From positions 39,515 through 103,514 of the forward strand of contig CAYHGX010000004.1 in assembly GCA_964356355.1 (NCBI GenBank): 64,000 nt of DNA, read 5' to 3'. The position numbers and the translations under genes were made by a program. Numbering within the stretch: position 1 is the first letter of the stretch; each line of letters opens with the position of its first letter. The stretch comes from CAYHGX01 sp964356355. GTDB taxonomy: Bacteria > Patescibacteriota > Gracilibacteria > UBA1369 > LOWO2-01-FULL-3. Positions 44,922-52,985 of the stretch are shown here, piece by piece. The notes beneath the pieces are model-generated. The model had not been told where the DNA came from and searched no databases. It saw only the letters and a list, made by a program, of their open reading frames with translations.

Positions 44922-46003
44922 AAAGCAAAATCGCAGTTTTAGCAGGGGATGGAATTGGTCCTGAAATTATGGATGAGGCTATTAAGGTTTTGAATTGTGT
45001 CGCTGAAATTTTTAGTCATGATTTTCATTTTGAAAATGGGTTGATTGGAGGTTCTGCTTATGATGAGTTTGGTGTCCATTTCCCTGAGGAAACGGCTAAT
45101 GTGTGTGGTAAGTCGGATGCGATTTTGTTTGGTGCGGTAGGTGGTGCAGTTGATAAACAAATGGAAGGTAAGTGGAGGAATTGTGAGACAAATTCTATTT
45201 TAGCTTTGCGGAAGAGGTTTGATTTTAATGTTAATTTGAGACCGGTGAAGGTGTATCGGGAGTTGATGGATCGATGTGTTTTGCGGCCGGAGATTGTGGC
45301 AGATGGTGTCGATATTCTTTGTGTTAGGGAACTTTCTCAGGATGTTTATTTTGGTAAGCATGAGACTGTTGGGGTTGTTGGAGAGCGGAGAGCTATGGAT
45401 GAGATGGTTTATAGTGAAAAAGTTGTTGAGAAAATAGCGCGTAGGGCTTTTGAAATCGCAATGTTACGTAGGAAAAGGGTTGTTTCTGTGGATAAGGCTA
45501 ATGTTTTAGATTGTAGTAAACTTTGGCGTGAGGTAGTGAATAATGTTGCTAGGGATTTTCCGGAATGTGAGCTTGGACATATTTTGGTGGATAATATGGC
45601 GATGCAAATTTTGAAGCGGCCGTGTTCTTTTGATGTTATTTTGATGCCCAATATGTTTGGCGATATCATTTCTGATGAGGCGAGTGTCTTGGCTGGGTCA
45701 TTGGGATTGCTGCCTTCTGCTTCTTTGAATGGAGAGGGGTTTGGATTGTATGAGCCATCAAGTGGTAGTGCTCCGGATATTGCTGGAATGGGAATTGCAA
45801 ATCCGATTGGAATGATTTTGTCGGCGGCGATGATGTTGCTGCATTCTTTTGGTTTACAGCGAGAGCATGATTCGGTTTTGTTGGCGGTGGAAAAAGTGCT
45901 TGTAGATGGATATAGAACTAAAGATATTGCTGGGGAGGGGTCGTTTGTTTCAACTTCTATTATGGGGGATTTAATTACTAATAATATAAAACACTATGTC
46001 TGA
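44918..46003 (+). CDS. leuB: 3-isopropylmalate dehydrogenase
   Basis: Oxidatively decarboxylates 3-isopropylmalate to 2-ketoisocaproate using NAD. The 361 residues begin IAVLAGDGIGPEIMDEA and contain the Arg-rich substrate site (LALRKRFDFNVNLRPVKVY), VDKANVLDCSKLWRE, and the metal-binding NMFGDIISDEAS. The nucleotide-site motif GSAPDIAGMGIANP is complete. Overlaps leuD by four and ilvE by eight bases. Confidence 0.97.
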   Translation: MKSKIAVLAGDGIGPEIMDEAIKVLNCVAEIFSHDFHFENGLIGGSAYDEFGVHFPEETANVCGKSDAILFGAVGGAVDKQMEGKWRNCETNSILALRKRFDFNVNLRPVKVYRELMDRCVLRPEIVADGVDILCVRELSQDVYFGKHETVGVVGERRAMDEMVYSEKVVEKIARRAFEIAMLRRKRVVSVDKANVLDCSKLWREVVNNVARDFPECELGHILVDNMAMQILKRPCSFDVILMPNMFGDIISDEASVLAGSLGLLPSASLNGEGFGLYEPSSGSAPDIAGMGIANPIGMILSAAMMLLHSFGLQREHDSVLLAVEKVLVDGYRTKDIAGEGSFVSTSIMGDLITNNIKHYV

Positions 46004-46925
46004 AAGAATTAAAAAGATGATGCCGTTTGCGTTTTTTGAAGGTGAAATTTGTGAGTCTGATAGCGCGAAAATTAGCATTGCTAGTCACAGTGTTCAATAT
46101 GGAACGAGTTGTTTTAGTGGAATTCGCGGATATTTTGTTGATGGTGAGACGAGAATTTTTAGAATTTATGATCATTTTGAGAGGCTGAAAAGTGCAACGA
46201 AAATATTTGGAATGAAGATCGATTTGGATTTTGAAAGTTTTAAGGAGGCTCTTTTGGGTTTGATTAAGGCCAATAAGCCTGATGGTGGGTTTTATTTTAG
46301 ACCTTTTATTTATACTGATGATGAGGAGCTAACTCCGAAATTTGATGGTCTCAATTTTAAGTTGGCAATTTATATGATTAAGCTGGGTGATTATTTGGAT
46401 ACTACGAGAGGGTTGAAGTTGATGGTTTCTAGTTGGAAGAAGTTTTCTGATGCTTCGATCTCTACTAAGGCAAAGGCAGGTGGTTCGTATTTGCATTCTT
46501 CGATGGCAAGAAGTGAGGCTACACGATGTGGTTATGATGAGGCGTTGGTGATGGATGATAATTGGAATATTGTTGAGGGAAGTGCAGAAAATATTGCGAT
46601 AGTTTATCGTGGTGAGGTGATTTTGCCTGAAGTTGGGAGCTCGATGCTGGAGGGGATTACGATGCGTACGGTGGTGGATTTATTGAGGGATGAAGGTGTT
46701 CCAATTAGGTTTGAGAAAATTGATCGTTCCATGATTTATACCTGTGATGAATTGTTGTTAACCGGTACTGGGGCGCAGATTGTGTTTGCAGAATCGGTTG
46801 ATGATCGTGTTGTTTCTGAGGGAAATATGGGGGCGATTTGTACTATGCTGAGAAATAAATTTCAGGATTTGATTGCAATGAAGCATCCTCGTAGTGAGCA
46901 ATGGGTGACAATTTATAAATATTAA
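45996..46925 (+). CDS. ilvE: branched-chain amino acid aminotransferase
   Basis: Transaminates 2-ketoisocaproate to leucine, the last step of the pathway. Fold type IV PLP enzyme of 309 residues. The N-terminal QYGTSCFSGIRGYF matches BCAT, the PLP Lys is in STKAKAGGSYLHSS, and LVMDDNWNIVEGSAENI and LLTGTGAQIVFAESVDDRV follow. Its place in the middle of the leu genes lets the operon go from 2-isopropylmalate to leucine. Confidence 0.94.
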   Translation: MSERIKKMMPFAFFEGEICESDSAKISIASHSVQYGTSCFSGIRGYFVDGETRIFRIYDHFERLKSATKIFGMKIDLDFESFKEALLGLIKANKPDGGFYFRPFIYTDDEELTPKFDGLNFKLAIYMIKLGDYLDTTRGLKLMVSSWKKFSDASISTKAKAGGSYLHSSMARSEATRCGYDEALVMDDNWNIVEGSAENIAIVYRGEVILPEVGSSMLEGITMRTVVDLLRDEGVPIRFEKIDRSMIYTCDELLLTGTGAQIVFAESVDDRVVSEGNMGAICTMLRNKFQDLIAMKHPRSEQWVTIYKY

Positions 46926-46938
46926 TAATTTGAATAAA

Positions 46939-48462
46939 ATGATCAAAATTTTCGATACAACTTTGAGAGATGGTGAACAGTCTCCAGGATTTTCAATGAA
47001 TTTGCGTGAGAAATTGATGATGGCGAAGCAGTTGGAAAAGCTAGGGGTTGATGTGATTGAGGCGGGATTTGCAGCTGCTTCACCGGAGGATGCGGAGGCG
47101 GTTAAGAGAATTGGGGAGCTTTGTGAGTATGCTGAAGTGTGTGGTTTGGCGCGGTGTCATGAGGGCGATATTGAGGCAACGATCAAGGCTCTTGAACTTG
47201 CCAGGAAGCCACGTATCCATGTTTTTATTGCTACGAGTGATATTCATTTGGAATATAAGTTGAAAATTTCTCGTGATGAGGCCGTGAAAAAGGCTATTAT
47301 GGCGGTGAAAATGGCGAAGAAATTTACTGATCGTGTAGATTTTTCTCCTGAAGATGCTACGAGGAGTGAAAGGCGTTTTTTGGTGGAAATTTTAGAGGAG
47401 GCGATTAAGGCTGGGGCAGATACGTTGAATATTCCTGATACTGTGGGTTATACCACTCCTGAGGAGTATGGGGAGTTGATTGCTTATTTGAAAAAGCATG
47501 TGAAGGGGATTGGAAATGTGATTATTTCAACTCATTGTCACGATGATTTGGGCTTGGCGGTGGCGAATAGTTTGGCTGGTGTGAGAAATGGCGCGACACA
47601 GGTGGAATGTACTGTGAATGGAATTGGTGAGCGTGCAGGAAATGCGGCTTTAGAGGAGGTGGTGATGGCTATTCGTACTAGGCCTGATATGTTTCCTTTG
47701 GGAACAAACGTTCATGCGCGAGAAATCTCTGCTACTAGTAAATTGCTTTCGCAGATTACGGGTCAGAAGGTGCAGGCAAATAAGGCGATTGTGGGTAGAA
47801 ATGCTTTTGCTCATGAGGCTGGAATTCATCAGCATGGAATGTTGGCGAATAGATTGACTTACGAAATTATGAAGCCTGAGGATATTGGTCATACTTCTAA
47901 TAAATTAATCTTGGGTAAACATTCTGGTAGAAATGCCTTGGTTGATAGGTTGGAGGCGCTTGGTGTGAGTGTTGCGAAGGAGAGGATTGATGTGATTTTT
48001 GCGAAATTTAAAGCTTTGGCTGATAAGAAGAAAAATATTTATGACGAAGATTTGATTTTGATGGCTATGGATTATGATATTGATAAAAAATATCAGTTGG
48101 TTGCAGCTCATCTTGTTTCAGATATGGGTGAAATTTCTAGGGCTAAAGTTGTAATGAAAATCGATGGTAATAGTGTTGAGGCTGAGGCGGAAGGGGATGG
48201 TCCTGTGTCTGCTTTGTATTCTGGTATAGTTGAATTAACTAGATTAAAAGGGCATTTAACTAATTTTAGTGTGACCTCTTTAACTCCGGATATGGAGGCG
48301 GTTGGTTTGGTGAAAATTGAGTGGCAGGATGGAGAAGAAAATAGTTGGTATGGTCATGCATCGGATACTGATATAGTTGTTGCTGCGGGTAAGGCATTGG
48401 TTGATTTGTTAAATCGTATGGAAATCCGTAAATTGCATGAGTTACATCGTTTAAAAATTTAA
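46939..48462 (+). CDS. leuA: 2-isopropylmalate synthase
   Basis: Condenses acetyl-CoA and 2-ketoisovalerate, the committed step of leucine synthesis. The 507 residues (from ATG 46939; an in-frame TTG nine bases earlier is less likely) start IKIFDTTLRDGEQSPGFSM. They contain the metal site STHCHDDLGLAVANSL and GIGERAGNAALEEVVMA. The C-terminal about 130 residues are a LeuA regulatory domain, so leucine feedback inhibition is likely in addition to attenuation. It comes after ilvE, whereas many operons have leuA first. Confidence 0.97.
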   Translation: MIKIFDTTLRDGEQSPGFSMNLREKLMMAKQLEKLGVDVIEAGFAAASPEDAEAVKRIGELCEYAEVCGLARCHEGDIEATIKALELARKPRIHVFIATSDIHLEYKLKISRDEAVKKAIMAVKMAKKFTDRVDFSPEDATRSERRFLVEILEEAIKAGADTLNIPDTVGYTTPEEYGELIAYLKKHVKGIGNVIISTHCHDDLGLAVANSLAGVRNGATQVECTVNGIGERAGNAALEEVVMAIRTRPDMFPLGTNVHAREISATSKLLSQITGQKVQANKAIVGRNAFAHEAGIHQHGMLANRLTYEIMKPEDIGHTSNKLILGKHSGRNALVDRLEALGVSVAKERIDVIFAKFKALADKKKNIYDEDLILMAMDYDIDKKYQLVAAHLVSDMGEISRAKVVMKIDGNSVEAEAEGDGPVSALYSGIVELTRLKGHLTNFSVTSLTPDMEAVGLVKIEWQDGEENSWYGHASDTDIVVAAGKALVDLLNRMEIRKLHELHRLKI

Positions 48463-48471
48463 TTTTGAAAT

Positions 48472-49020
48472 ATGGCATTACTGGAATCGTTGAATTTGGA
48501 AATGGGGAGCGAGGCTTTAGATTTTCGGCTTTTGGGCACTGATGATAGGTTTTATGAATTGAAAGATTTTGTGGAGGCGAAAATTTTGGTGGTTGTTTTT
48601 ATGTGTAACCATTGTCCTTATGTGCAGGCGATTTGGCCGAGGTTGGTAGATTTGCAGAGGAAGTATATGGATCAGAGTGTGCAGTTTTTAGGTGTTAATC
48701 CGAATTTGAATGATGCATATCCTGAAGAAACTTTTGAGAAAATGAAGGAGTATTTTGAGCGGTATAAGATGAACTTTCCTTATTTGCAAGATGCTACTCA
48801 GGAGGTGGCGCGAGAGTATAAGGCGCAGTGTACTCCGGATATTTATGTTTATGATGAGAGGCGTAAATTAGCTTACCACGGGAGATTGGACGATAATTGG
48901 AAGGATGAATCGGCGGTGACTCGTCATGAACTTGATGATGCGATAAGTTTTATTTTAGAAGGAAAACCCATAGAGGAGCAAAAGTCGTCTATGGGTTGTT
49001 CTATTAAATGGAGAGACTAA
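48472..49020 (+). CDS. redoxin/thioredoxin-like family protein
   Basis: A 182-residue cytoplasmic protein of the peroxiredoxin-like (PRX_like1) type. The redox motif is FMCNHCPYVQAI (CxxC), later QDATQEVAREYKAQCTPDIYVYD, and YHGRLDDNW. Proteins with CNHCPYV are usually annotated as thioredoxin-family proteins with unknown substrates. Nine bases after leuA, so it may be transcribed with the leu operon. A 10-bp perfect inverted repeat lies within its last codons. Confidence 0.85.
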   Translation: MALLESLNLEMGSEALDFRLLGTDDRFYELKDFVEAKILVVVFMCNHCPYVQAIWPRLVDLQRKYMDQSVQFLGVNPNLNDAYPEETFEKMKEYFERYKMNFPYLQDATQEVAREYKAQCTPDIYVYDERRKLAYHGRLDDNWKDESAVTRHELDDAISFILEGKPIEEQKSSMGCSIKWRD

Positions 49021-49025
49021 ATTTA

Positions 49026-50228
49026 TTAGCCAATTTTGCAGCTTTGGAGCTCGCTGGCGCTCGCTTCTTGCACTGCGGAGAGATCGAGGTACTTATCCAT
49101 TAAGTCCAAGTCTTCGGCTACGGCTTTGTAGGTAAGGCGACCGCAAAGTGCATTTAGACCTTTGCACAGGCCTTTATCGGCAAGTAGTGCTTCAAATACT
49201 CCGTTTTCACACATTTTTTTGAGATAGATGATGGTAGCAGAGGTGAGGGCTTGTGTGGATTGGCGTGCGGCTTGTCCAGGCATATTGGCGACACAGCAAT
49301 AGATCTTGTTGTGAAGCTCGTAGGTGGGTTTGGAGTGAGTTGTGGCGTGTGATCCCCAGATACATCCACCTTGGTCGATAGATACGTCTACGATGACGGT
49401 GCCGTCTTTCATGATTTTAACCTGTTCTTCGGAAATTACTGTTGGGGCTTTTTTCCCTGGAATAAGTACGGCGCCAATTACAAGATCTGCTTCTTTTAAA
49501 GCAGAATTAAATGCTTCAGGTGTGGATTGTACTACGTTAACATTTTTATAAAGCGTTGGGCCGAGAAGCTCAGATAGTTCTGCCTTTAGTTGTTCAACTC
49601 TTATTGGATTGATTTCAAAGATGCTAACGTTTCCGCCCATTCCTGCTGCAGTTGCTGCTGCTTTTGTGCCGCAGATACCGCCGCCTACGATAACTGTATG
49701 TGCTGAAGGTGTTCCAGTAACGGTACCAAGTGTAATTCCAATTCCGTGGTATTTTTTTTGTAGATATTCGGCTCCGTATTGAACTGCTAATACTCCCGCT
49801 ACTTCACTCATTGGTGCTAGGCATGGAAGTTGGCCGTTTTGATCTTCGATTGTTTCGTAGGCGATTGCCGTAATGCGACGTTCAAGGATCTTTTCTGTGA
49901 GAGAGCGTGGTACCCCGGAAAGGTGAAGATAGGTATAAAGTACTTTTCCGGCAAATAGATCTAATAAATGATATTCACTTTCGAGTGGTTCTTTTACTTT
50001 TACTAGAATATCGCAATTTTTAACGATGTCTTCTGGTTTTGCGAGAATTTCTGCTCCTGAGGCTATGTATTCTGCGTCTGTGAATCCACTATTTATGCCT
50101 GCTCCGCTTTCTACTAAAACTTTTGCTCCTATTTCTGTGAGTTGTTTTACGCCTGCAGGTAGCAGTCCTACGCGATTTTCATTGTCTTTGATCTCTTTGA
50201 TGGTTCCTACGACAAGTGATACTGACAT
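49026..50228 (-). CDS. ald: alanine dehydrogenase
   Basis: Interconverts L-alanine and pyruvate plus ammonia with NAD. The 400-residue protein from ATG 50228 starts MSVSLVVGTIKEIKDNENRVGL, matching Ald; a longer reading upstream is unsupported. Motifs: VLYTYLHLSG, APMSEVAGVLAVQYGA, the NAD fold VIVGGGICGTKAAATAAGMG, and VANMPGQAARQST. It has about 25 C-terminal residues beyond the usual 370-375. It converges on the redoxin gene (five bases apart). Confidence 0.95.
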   Translation of the reverse strand: MSVSLVVGTIKEIKDNENRVGLLPAGVKQLTEIGAKVLVESGAGINSGFTDAEYIASGAEILAKPEDIVKNCDILVKVKEPLESEYHLLDLFAGKVLYTYLHLSGVPRSLTEKILERRITAIAYETIEDQNGQLPCLAPMSEVAGVLAVQYGAEYLQKKYHGIGITLGTVTGTPSAHTVIVGGGICGTKAAATAAGMGGNVSIFEINPIRVEQLKAELSELLGPTLYKNVNVVQSTPEAFNSALKEADLVIGAVLIPGKKAPTVISEEQVKIMKDGTVIVDVSIDQGGCIWGSHATTHSKPTYELHNKIYCCVANMPGQAARQSTQALTSATIIYLKKMCENGVFEALLADKGLCKGLNALCGRLTYKAVAEDLDLMDKYLDLSAVQEASASELQSCKIG

Positions 50229-50258
50229 ATGGATAGTGGTTAATTTTGATTCCCTATC

Positions 50259-50267
50259 GTTATAGCA
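50259..50267 (-). promoter_or_regulatory. extended -10 promoter of ald
   Basis: On the minus strand TGCTATAAC, an extended -10 with five of six consensus bases, about 31 bases before the ald start. No clear -35. Confidence 0.5.
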
Positions 50268-50359
50268 AAAAAACAATTTGTGAATACAGGAGAATTGGGG
50301 AAGCCCTCTAGTCAAAGTCTTTATTGTGTGTTATAGTTGAATCTGCGTTAACATTGTAT

Positions 50360-51124
50360 ATGGAAGTTAGGGCTCTACATTTAGGCCAAAAGATTAATTT
50401 AAGGCTGCTTCAGGAAAAACTGAGCTTGAGACCTAGCTTCAAGGATCCATTTGTGGTGGAATACTCTAATGGTAAATATGTTGTTGTTTTGAAATACGGG
50501 GTTGTGGTGTTTTGGGGCTTTCCGGATGGGGATATTAATGAATTTCTGGGCCAATTGGCGCCTTTTATTACTGATAAATTTAATGTTCCAGGAGAGGAAT
50601 TTAGCGAAGTTGTTGTTAATGCTGTTATTGATGAGGTAAAGGAGAACAAGGTTCGTTTAAATGGTATTAATGCGAAGAAAGTGGCTTTGATCTCGCTTAT
50701 TTTGGGTAGATCTGTGGCACTTGAAAATTTTGAGGATCAGGTAAATAAGGCTCTTTCGGATTTCGAGGAGGTGATTGATTCTTTTGCTAAGAGTGGGAGA
50801 ACAAAGCTTTCTACCCGGAGTTTGTTGAAGAAGGTGGGATTGGCGATGAAAATTCAATATAGCGCGGTGAATCAGATGGCGATGTTGGATCGGCCTGATA
50901 TGACTTGGGAGGATGGGGGACTGGATGTGTTTTATAACGAGTTGGCTGAGGAATTTGAGATTGAGGATCGGTACGTGATTTTGAATGAGAAATTGAAGAT
51001 GTTGTTCAGGAATGTGGAGTTTATTTTGGATATGCTTGATGGGCGAAGGGGAACGATTATGGAATTGATTATTATTATATTAATTTTAATTGAAATTGTG
51101 CTTGCGTTTTTCCCCGTTCATTGA
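50360..51124 (+). CDS. RMD1/DUF155 family protein
   Basis: A 254-residue protein from ATG 50360; an earlier TTG at 50324 falls in the promoter-like TTATAGT region and is unlikely. It matches the RMD1/DUF155 family: YGVVVFWGFPDGD, LGRSVALENFEDQVNKAL, GRTKLSTRSLLKKVG, MTWEDGGLDVFYNELAEEFEI, and a C-terminal membrane helix (LIIIILILIEIVLAFF). Eukaryotic members are mitochondrial; bacterial function is unknown. The promoter of the small RNA below lies in its last codons. Confidence 0.82.
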   Translation: MEVRALHLGQKINLRLLQEKLSLRPSFKDPFVVEYSNGKYVVVLKYGVVVFWGFPDGDINEFLGQLAPFITDKFNVPGEEFSEVVVNAVIDEVKENKVRLNGINAKKVALISLILGRSVALENFEDQVNKALSDFEEVIDSFAKSGRTKLSTRSLLKKVGLAMKIQYSAVNQMAMLDRPDMTWEDGGLDVFYNELAEEFEIEDRYVILNEKLKMLFRNVEFILDMLDGRRGTIMELIIIILILIEIVLAFFPVH

Positions 51125-51130
51125 TACAAT
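51102..51130 (+). promoter_or_regulatory. promoter of the candidate small RNA
   Basis: TTGCGT at 51102-51107, a 17-base spacer and TACAAT at 51125-51130. It overlaps the end of the DUF155 gene, whose stop is inside the spacer and -10 region. The predicted start is about 51133-51137. Confidence 0.68.
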
Positions 51131-51133
51131 TTG

Positions 51134-51244
51134 GACGGTCGTAGATATCGCTTGAGGATGTTACGAGTTACTTGAAGAAAGATGTTCCGTAGATAACATT
51201 CCAAGGCGATACGAACCGATTACTCTCATTCCGAGAGTTTTTTT
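51134..51244 (+). ncRNA. candidate structured small RNA of unknown family
   Basis: No ORF of useful length. The transcript can fold into one long irregular stem: CGGT/ACCG, CGTA/TACG, TCGC/GCGA (51136-51151 with 51206-51218), then ATGTTA/TAACAT (51158-51163 with 51193-51198) closing a loop of about 30 bases. A separate six-bp terminator hairpin with a T-run follows. An eight-base motif CGTAGATA occurs twice (51140 and 51188). It does not match SRP RNA, 6S, tmRNA or preQ1 elements that I can recognise. No gene on the + strand follows it, so it is not a riboswitch for a downstream gene. Confidence 0.6.
51222..51244 (+). terminator. intrinsic terminator of the candidate small RNA
   Basis: Six-bp perfect stem (ACTCTC 51222-51227 with GAGAGT 51233-51238), loop ATTCC and seven T. 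It ends two bases before the convergent aminotransferase stop. Confidence 0.88.
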
Positions 51245-51246
51245 AT

Positions 51247-52881
51247 TTATCTCATCCAGCTGGTGGCTTTGTTTAAGGCTCCGGTGAGTTTTGTTCCGAT
51301 ACCATGTATTATTTCTCCTACCTTTCTTCGTGCTGATTGTGGAGGTTCGGAATAGGTTGGTTTGGTGATTGTACCTACTGAGAAGCGGATAAATGGGCCG
51401 TTTGCGATCTCTTTTTCTTCAACACCCATGATGTGTGTGGCCAGGGCCACCTCTTTGAAGGTAATTTCTGGTTTGAGTTTTAGGAATACATATAGTCCAA
51501 GTGGATCTTCGAGTTGTTCATTGACGATGTGTGGTTGAGATTCTTCAAATAGATCCTTGAATTCTGGCTTCATGAGGTGTGTATAGAGGCCTTTTCTTTC
51601 TGCGGCCCAGAATTGATGAAGGCGATCGAAGGCTTCATCCTCTTCTTTGGAGGCGGTGCAGAGGGCTAGAAGTAGGGCGCTCTTGTAGAGGCCAGGTCCC
51701 GCGAATAGAGTCATGTTTTGTCTTTGGATGCGATCGAAGAGGTCGGTGTTTTGAGTGAAGAACATTCCTTCGCGTTCGCCACACACTCCGTGAGATTTGG
51801 AGAAGCTTTCAACGAAGACAATCATGTCTAACAATTCTGGCTCTTCGAGGATTGGGCCTACTAAGTTTTGAGCAATTTCTGGTTTTAGAGTTCGGATGTA
51901 GACTGAATCCAGGATGATAGTGGCAGCTGGATTGTGGCTTTTAATTGCCTTGATAGTTGCTTTGAGCATTTCTGGTTCTACCATTGTACCGCCTGGGTTG
52001 CTTACTGGTGTGAGGCACCATGTTTCCATTAGTCCTTCCTCGGGAATTGGATTTTTTTGATAGAAAGTATCAATGTCTTCCGGAGATGGGTGAAGACGAT
52101 TTTGGGCTGTTGTCTTTATTGTTTTTGTGTTTTCTTCGCGGCCTTTAGTAACTAGTTTTGCGATATTTTTCCAGGTGCCGAAGCTGTTATCTGGATATAC
52201 GAATCTGTGATGTTTTCCCTGTTCCATGGCTCGATGCGTCATGGCGCTTCCGATGATGGAAAGTGCGCCCATACCGCCGTTGGTAAGAGCTGATTGTTTT
52301 GTGAATTTTTCCTGTAATCCGGGAACTCTGGAAAATCCATAGTTTTTATCGATGAATTTGAAGAAGAGTTTTCTGGCTATTTCTAGGCCTTTTCCTCCGA
52401 CTTCATAGCCGTGCCCTAGCTTTTCTGCTATGGCTTCGTGGTAGAGATGTGCCTGGTTGAAAATGTTTTTCAGTGGGCCTTTGAGGAAATCCGGAGCTTT
52501 AACATCACCAATACACATTCGGACGATGAGATCCGGATCGAGTTGTAGTTTGTAAAGGAGTTCGCGAGCAATATCGGCGCTGCGACTGACGTGTCTAATT
52601 GATCCGGCTGGTGAGAATTCCTTGATTGTGTGAGCGTCTTGAGTAGCTGCTTCGATTACGGCAGCGATTGCTTGTTGGGTATCTGATCTTAGACTGTTAA
52701 CTTTATCGGAGTCACCGAATTGGGTTTCGAAAATCTGATTGGCGCTATCTATAGCGTCTGGATCGTTTGTGCCGTGGCCTAGGTCTTCAGGATTGGGTTC
52801 GTGGAGCCAGGTCATTAGCTCAGCTCTTCTGCCTGCTGCGGTATTGGGAATCTGTTCCCTGATTTGATCTAGTAGGCCCAT
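51247..52881 (-). CDS. fold-type I aminotransferase-like PLP enzyme with long N-terminus
   Basis: A 544-residue protein, about 140 longer than usual class I/II aminotransferases. The catalytic part (about 170-500) has a Gly-rich cofactor segment (ALTNGGMGALSII), LTPVSNPGGTM in place of the NPTG motif, the PLP-phenol Asp-Tyr (ILDSVYIRTL) and the Schiff-base Lys in ESFSKSHGVCGEREG. The first about 165 residues include helical segments also seen in domains that cap such enzymes. Substrate unknown. A palindrome sits directly at its start codon. It is monocistronic. Confidence 0.82.
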   Translation of the reverse strand: MGLLDQIREQIPNTAAGRRAELMTWLHEPNPEDLGHGTNDPDAIDSANQIFETQFGDSDKVNSLRSDTQQAIAAVIEAATQDAHTIKEFSPAGSIRHVSRSADIARELLYKLQLDPDLIVRMCIGDVKAPDFLKGPLKNIFNQAHLYHEAIAEKLGHGYEVGGKGLEIARKLFFKFIDKNYGFSRVPGLQEKFTKQSALTNGGMGALSIIGSAMTHRAMEQGKHHRFVYPDNSFGTWKNIAKLVTKGREENTKTIKTTAQNRLHPSPEDIDTFYQKNPIPEEGLMETWCLTPVSNPGGTMVEPEMLKATIKAIKSHNPAATIILDSVYIRTLKPEIAQNLVGPILEEPELLDMIVFVESFSKSHGVCGEREGMFFTQNTDLFDRIQRQNMTLFAGPGLYKSALLLALCTASKEEDEAFDRLHQFWAAERKGLYTHLMKPEFKDLFEESQPHIVNEQLEDPLGLYVFLKLKPEITFKEVALATHIMGVEEKEIANGPFIRFSVGTITKPTYSEPPQSARRKVGEIIHGIGTKLTGALNKATSWMR

Positions 52882-52896
52882 TTTACCATGGTAAAA
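52881..52896. promoter_or_regulatory. 16-bp perfect palindrome at the aminotransferase start
   Basis: TTTTACCATGGTAAAA is a perfect 16-base inverted repeat whose end overlaps the last base of the start codon (52879-52881) on the minus strand. Position and symmetry fit an operator or a translation-blocking element; no cognate regulator is in the window. Confidence 0.45.
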
Positions 52897-52985
52897 ATAC
52901 GAAGAGGTTACCTTAGTAGTTTCTTGCTATTAAGTCAATGTTTTATGCATAATAAAACTTCATTTTTTGGGAATTTTTGGGTAGA

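Noticed and set aside
48965..48997. Terminator at the end of the redoxin gene
   Set aside because: A perfect 10-bp inverted repeat exists but it lies in coding sequence and has no T-run after it.
51134..51244. SRP RNA or 6S RNA
   Set aside because: The SRP signature (GGAA tetraloop with AGCAGCC) and the 6S central bubble with about 180-base length are not present.
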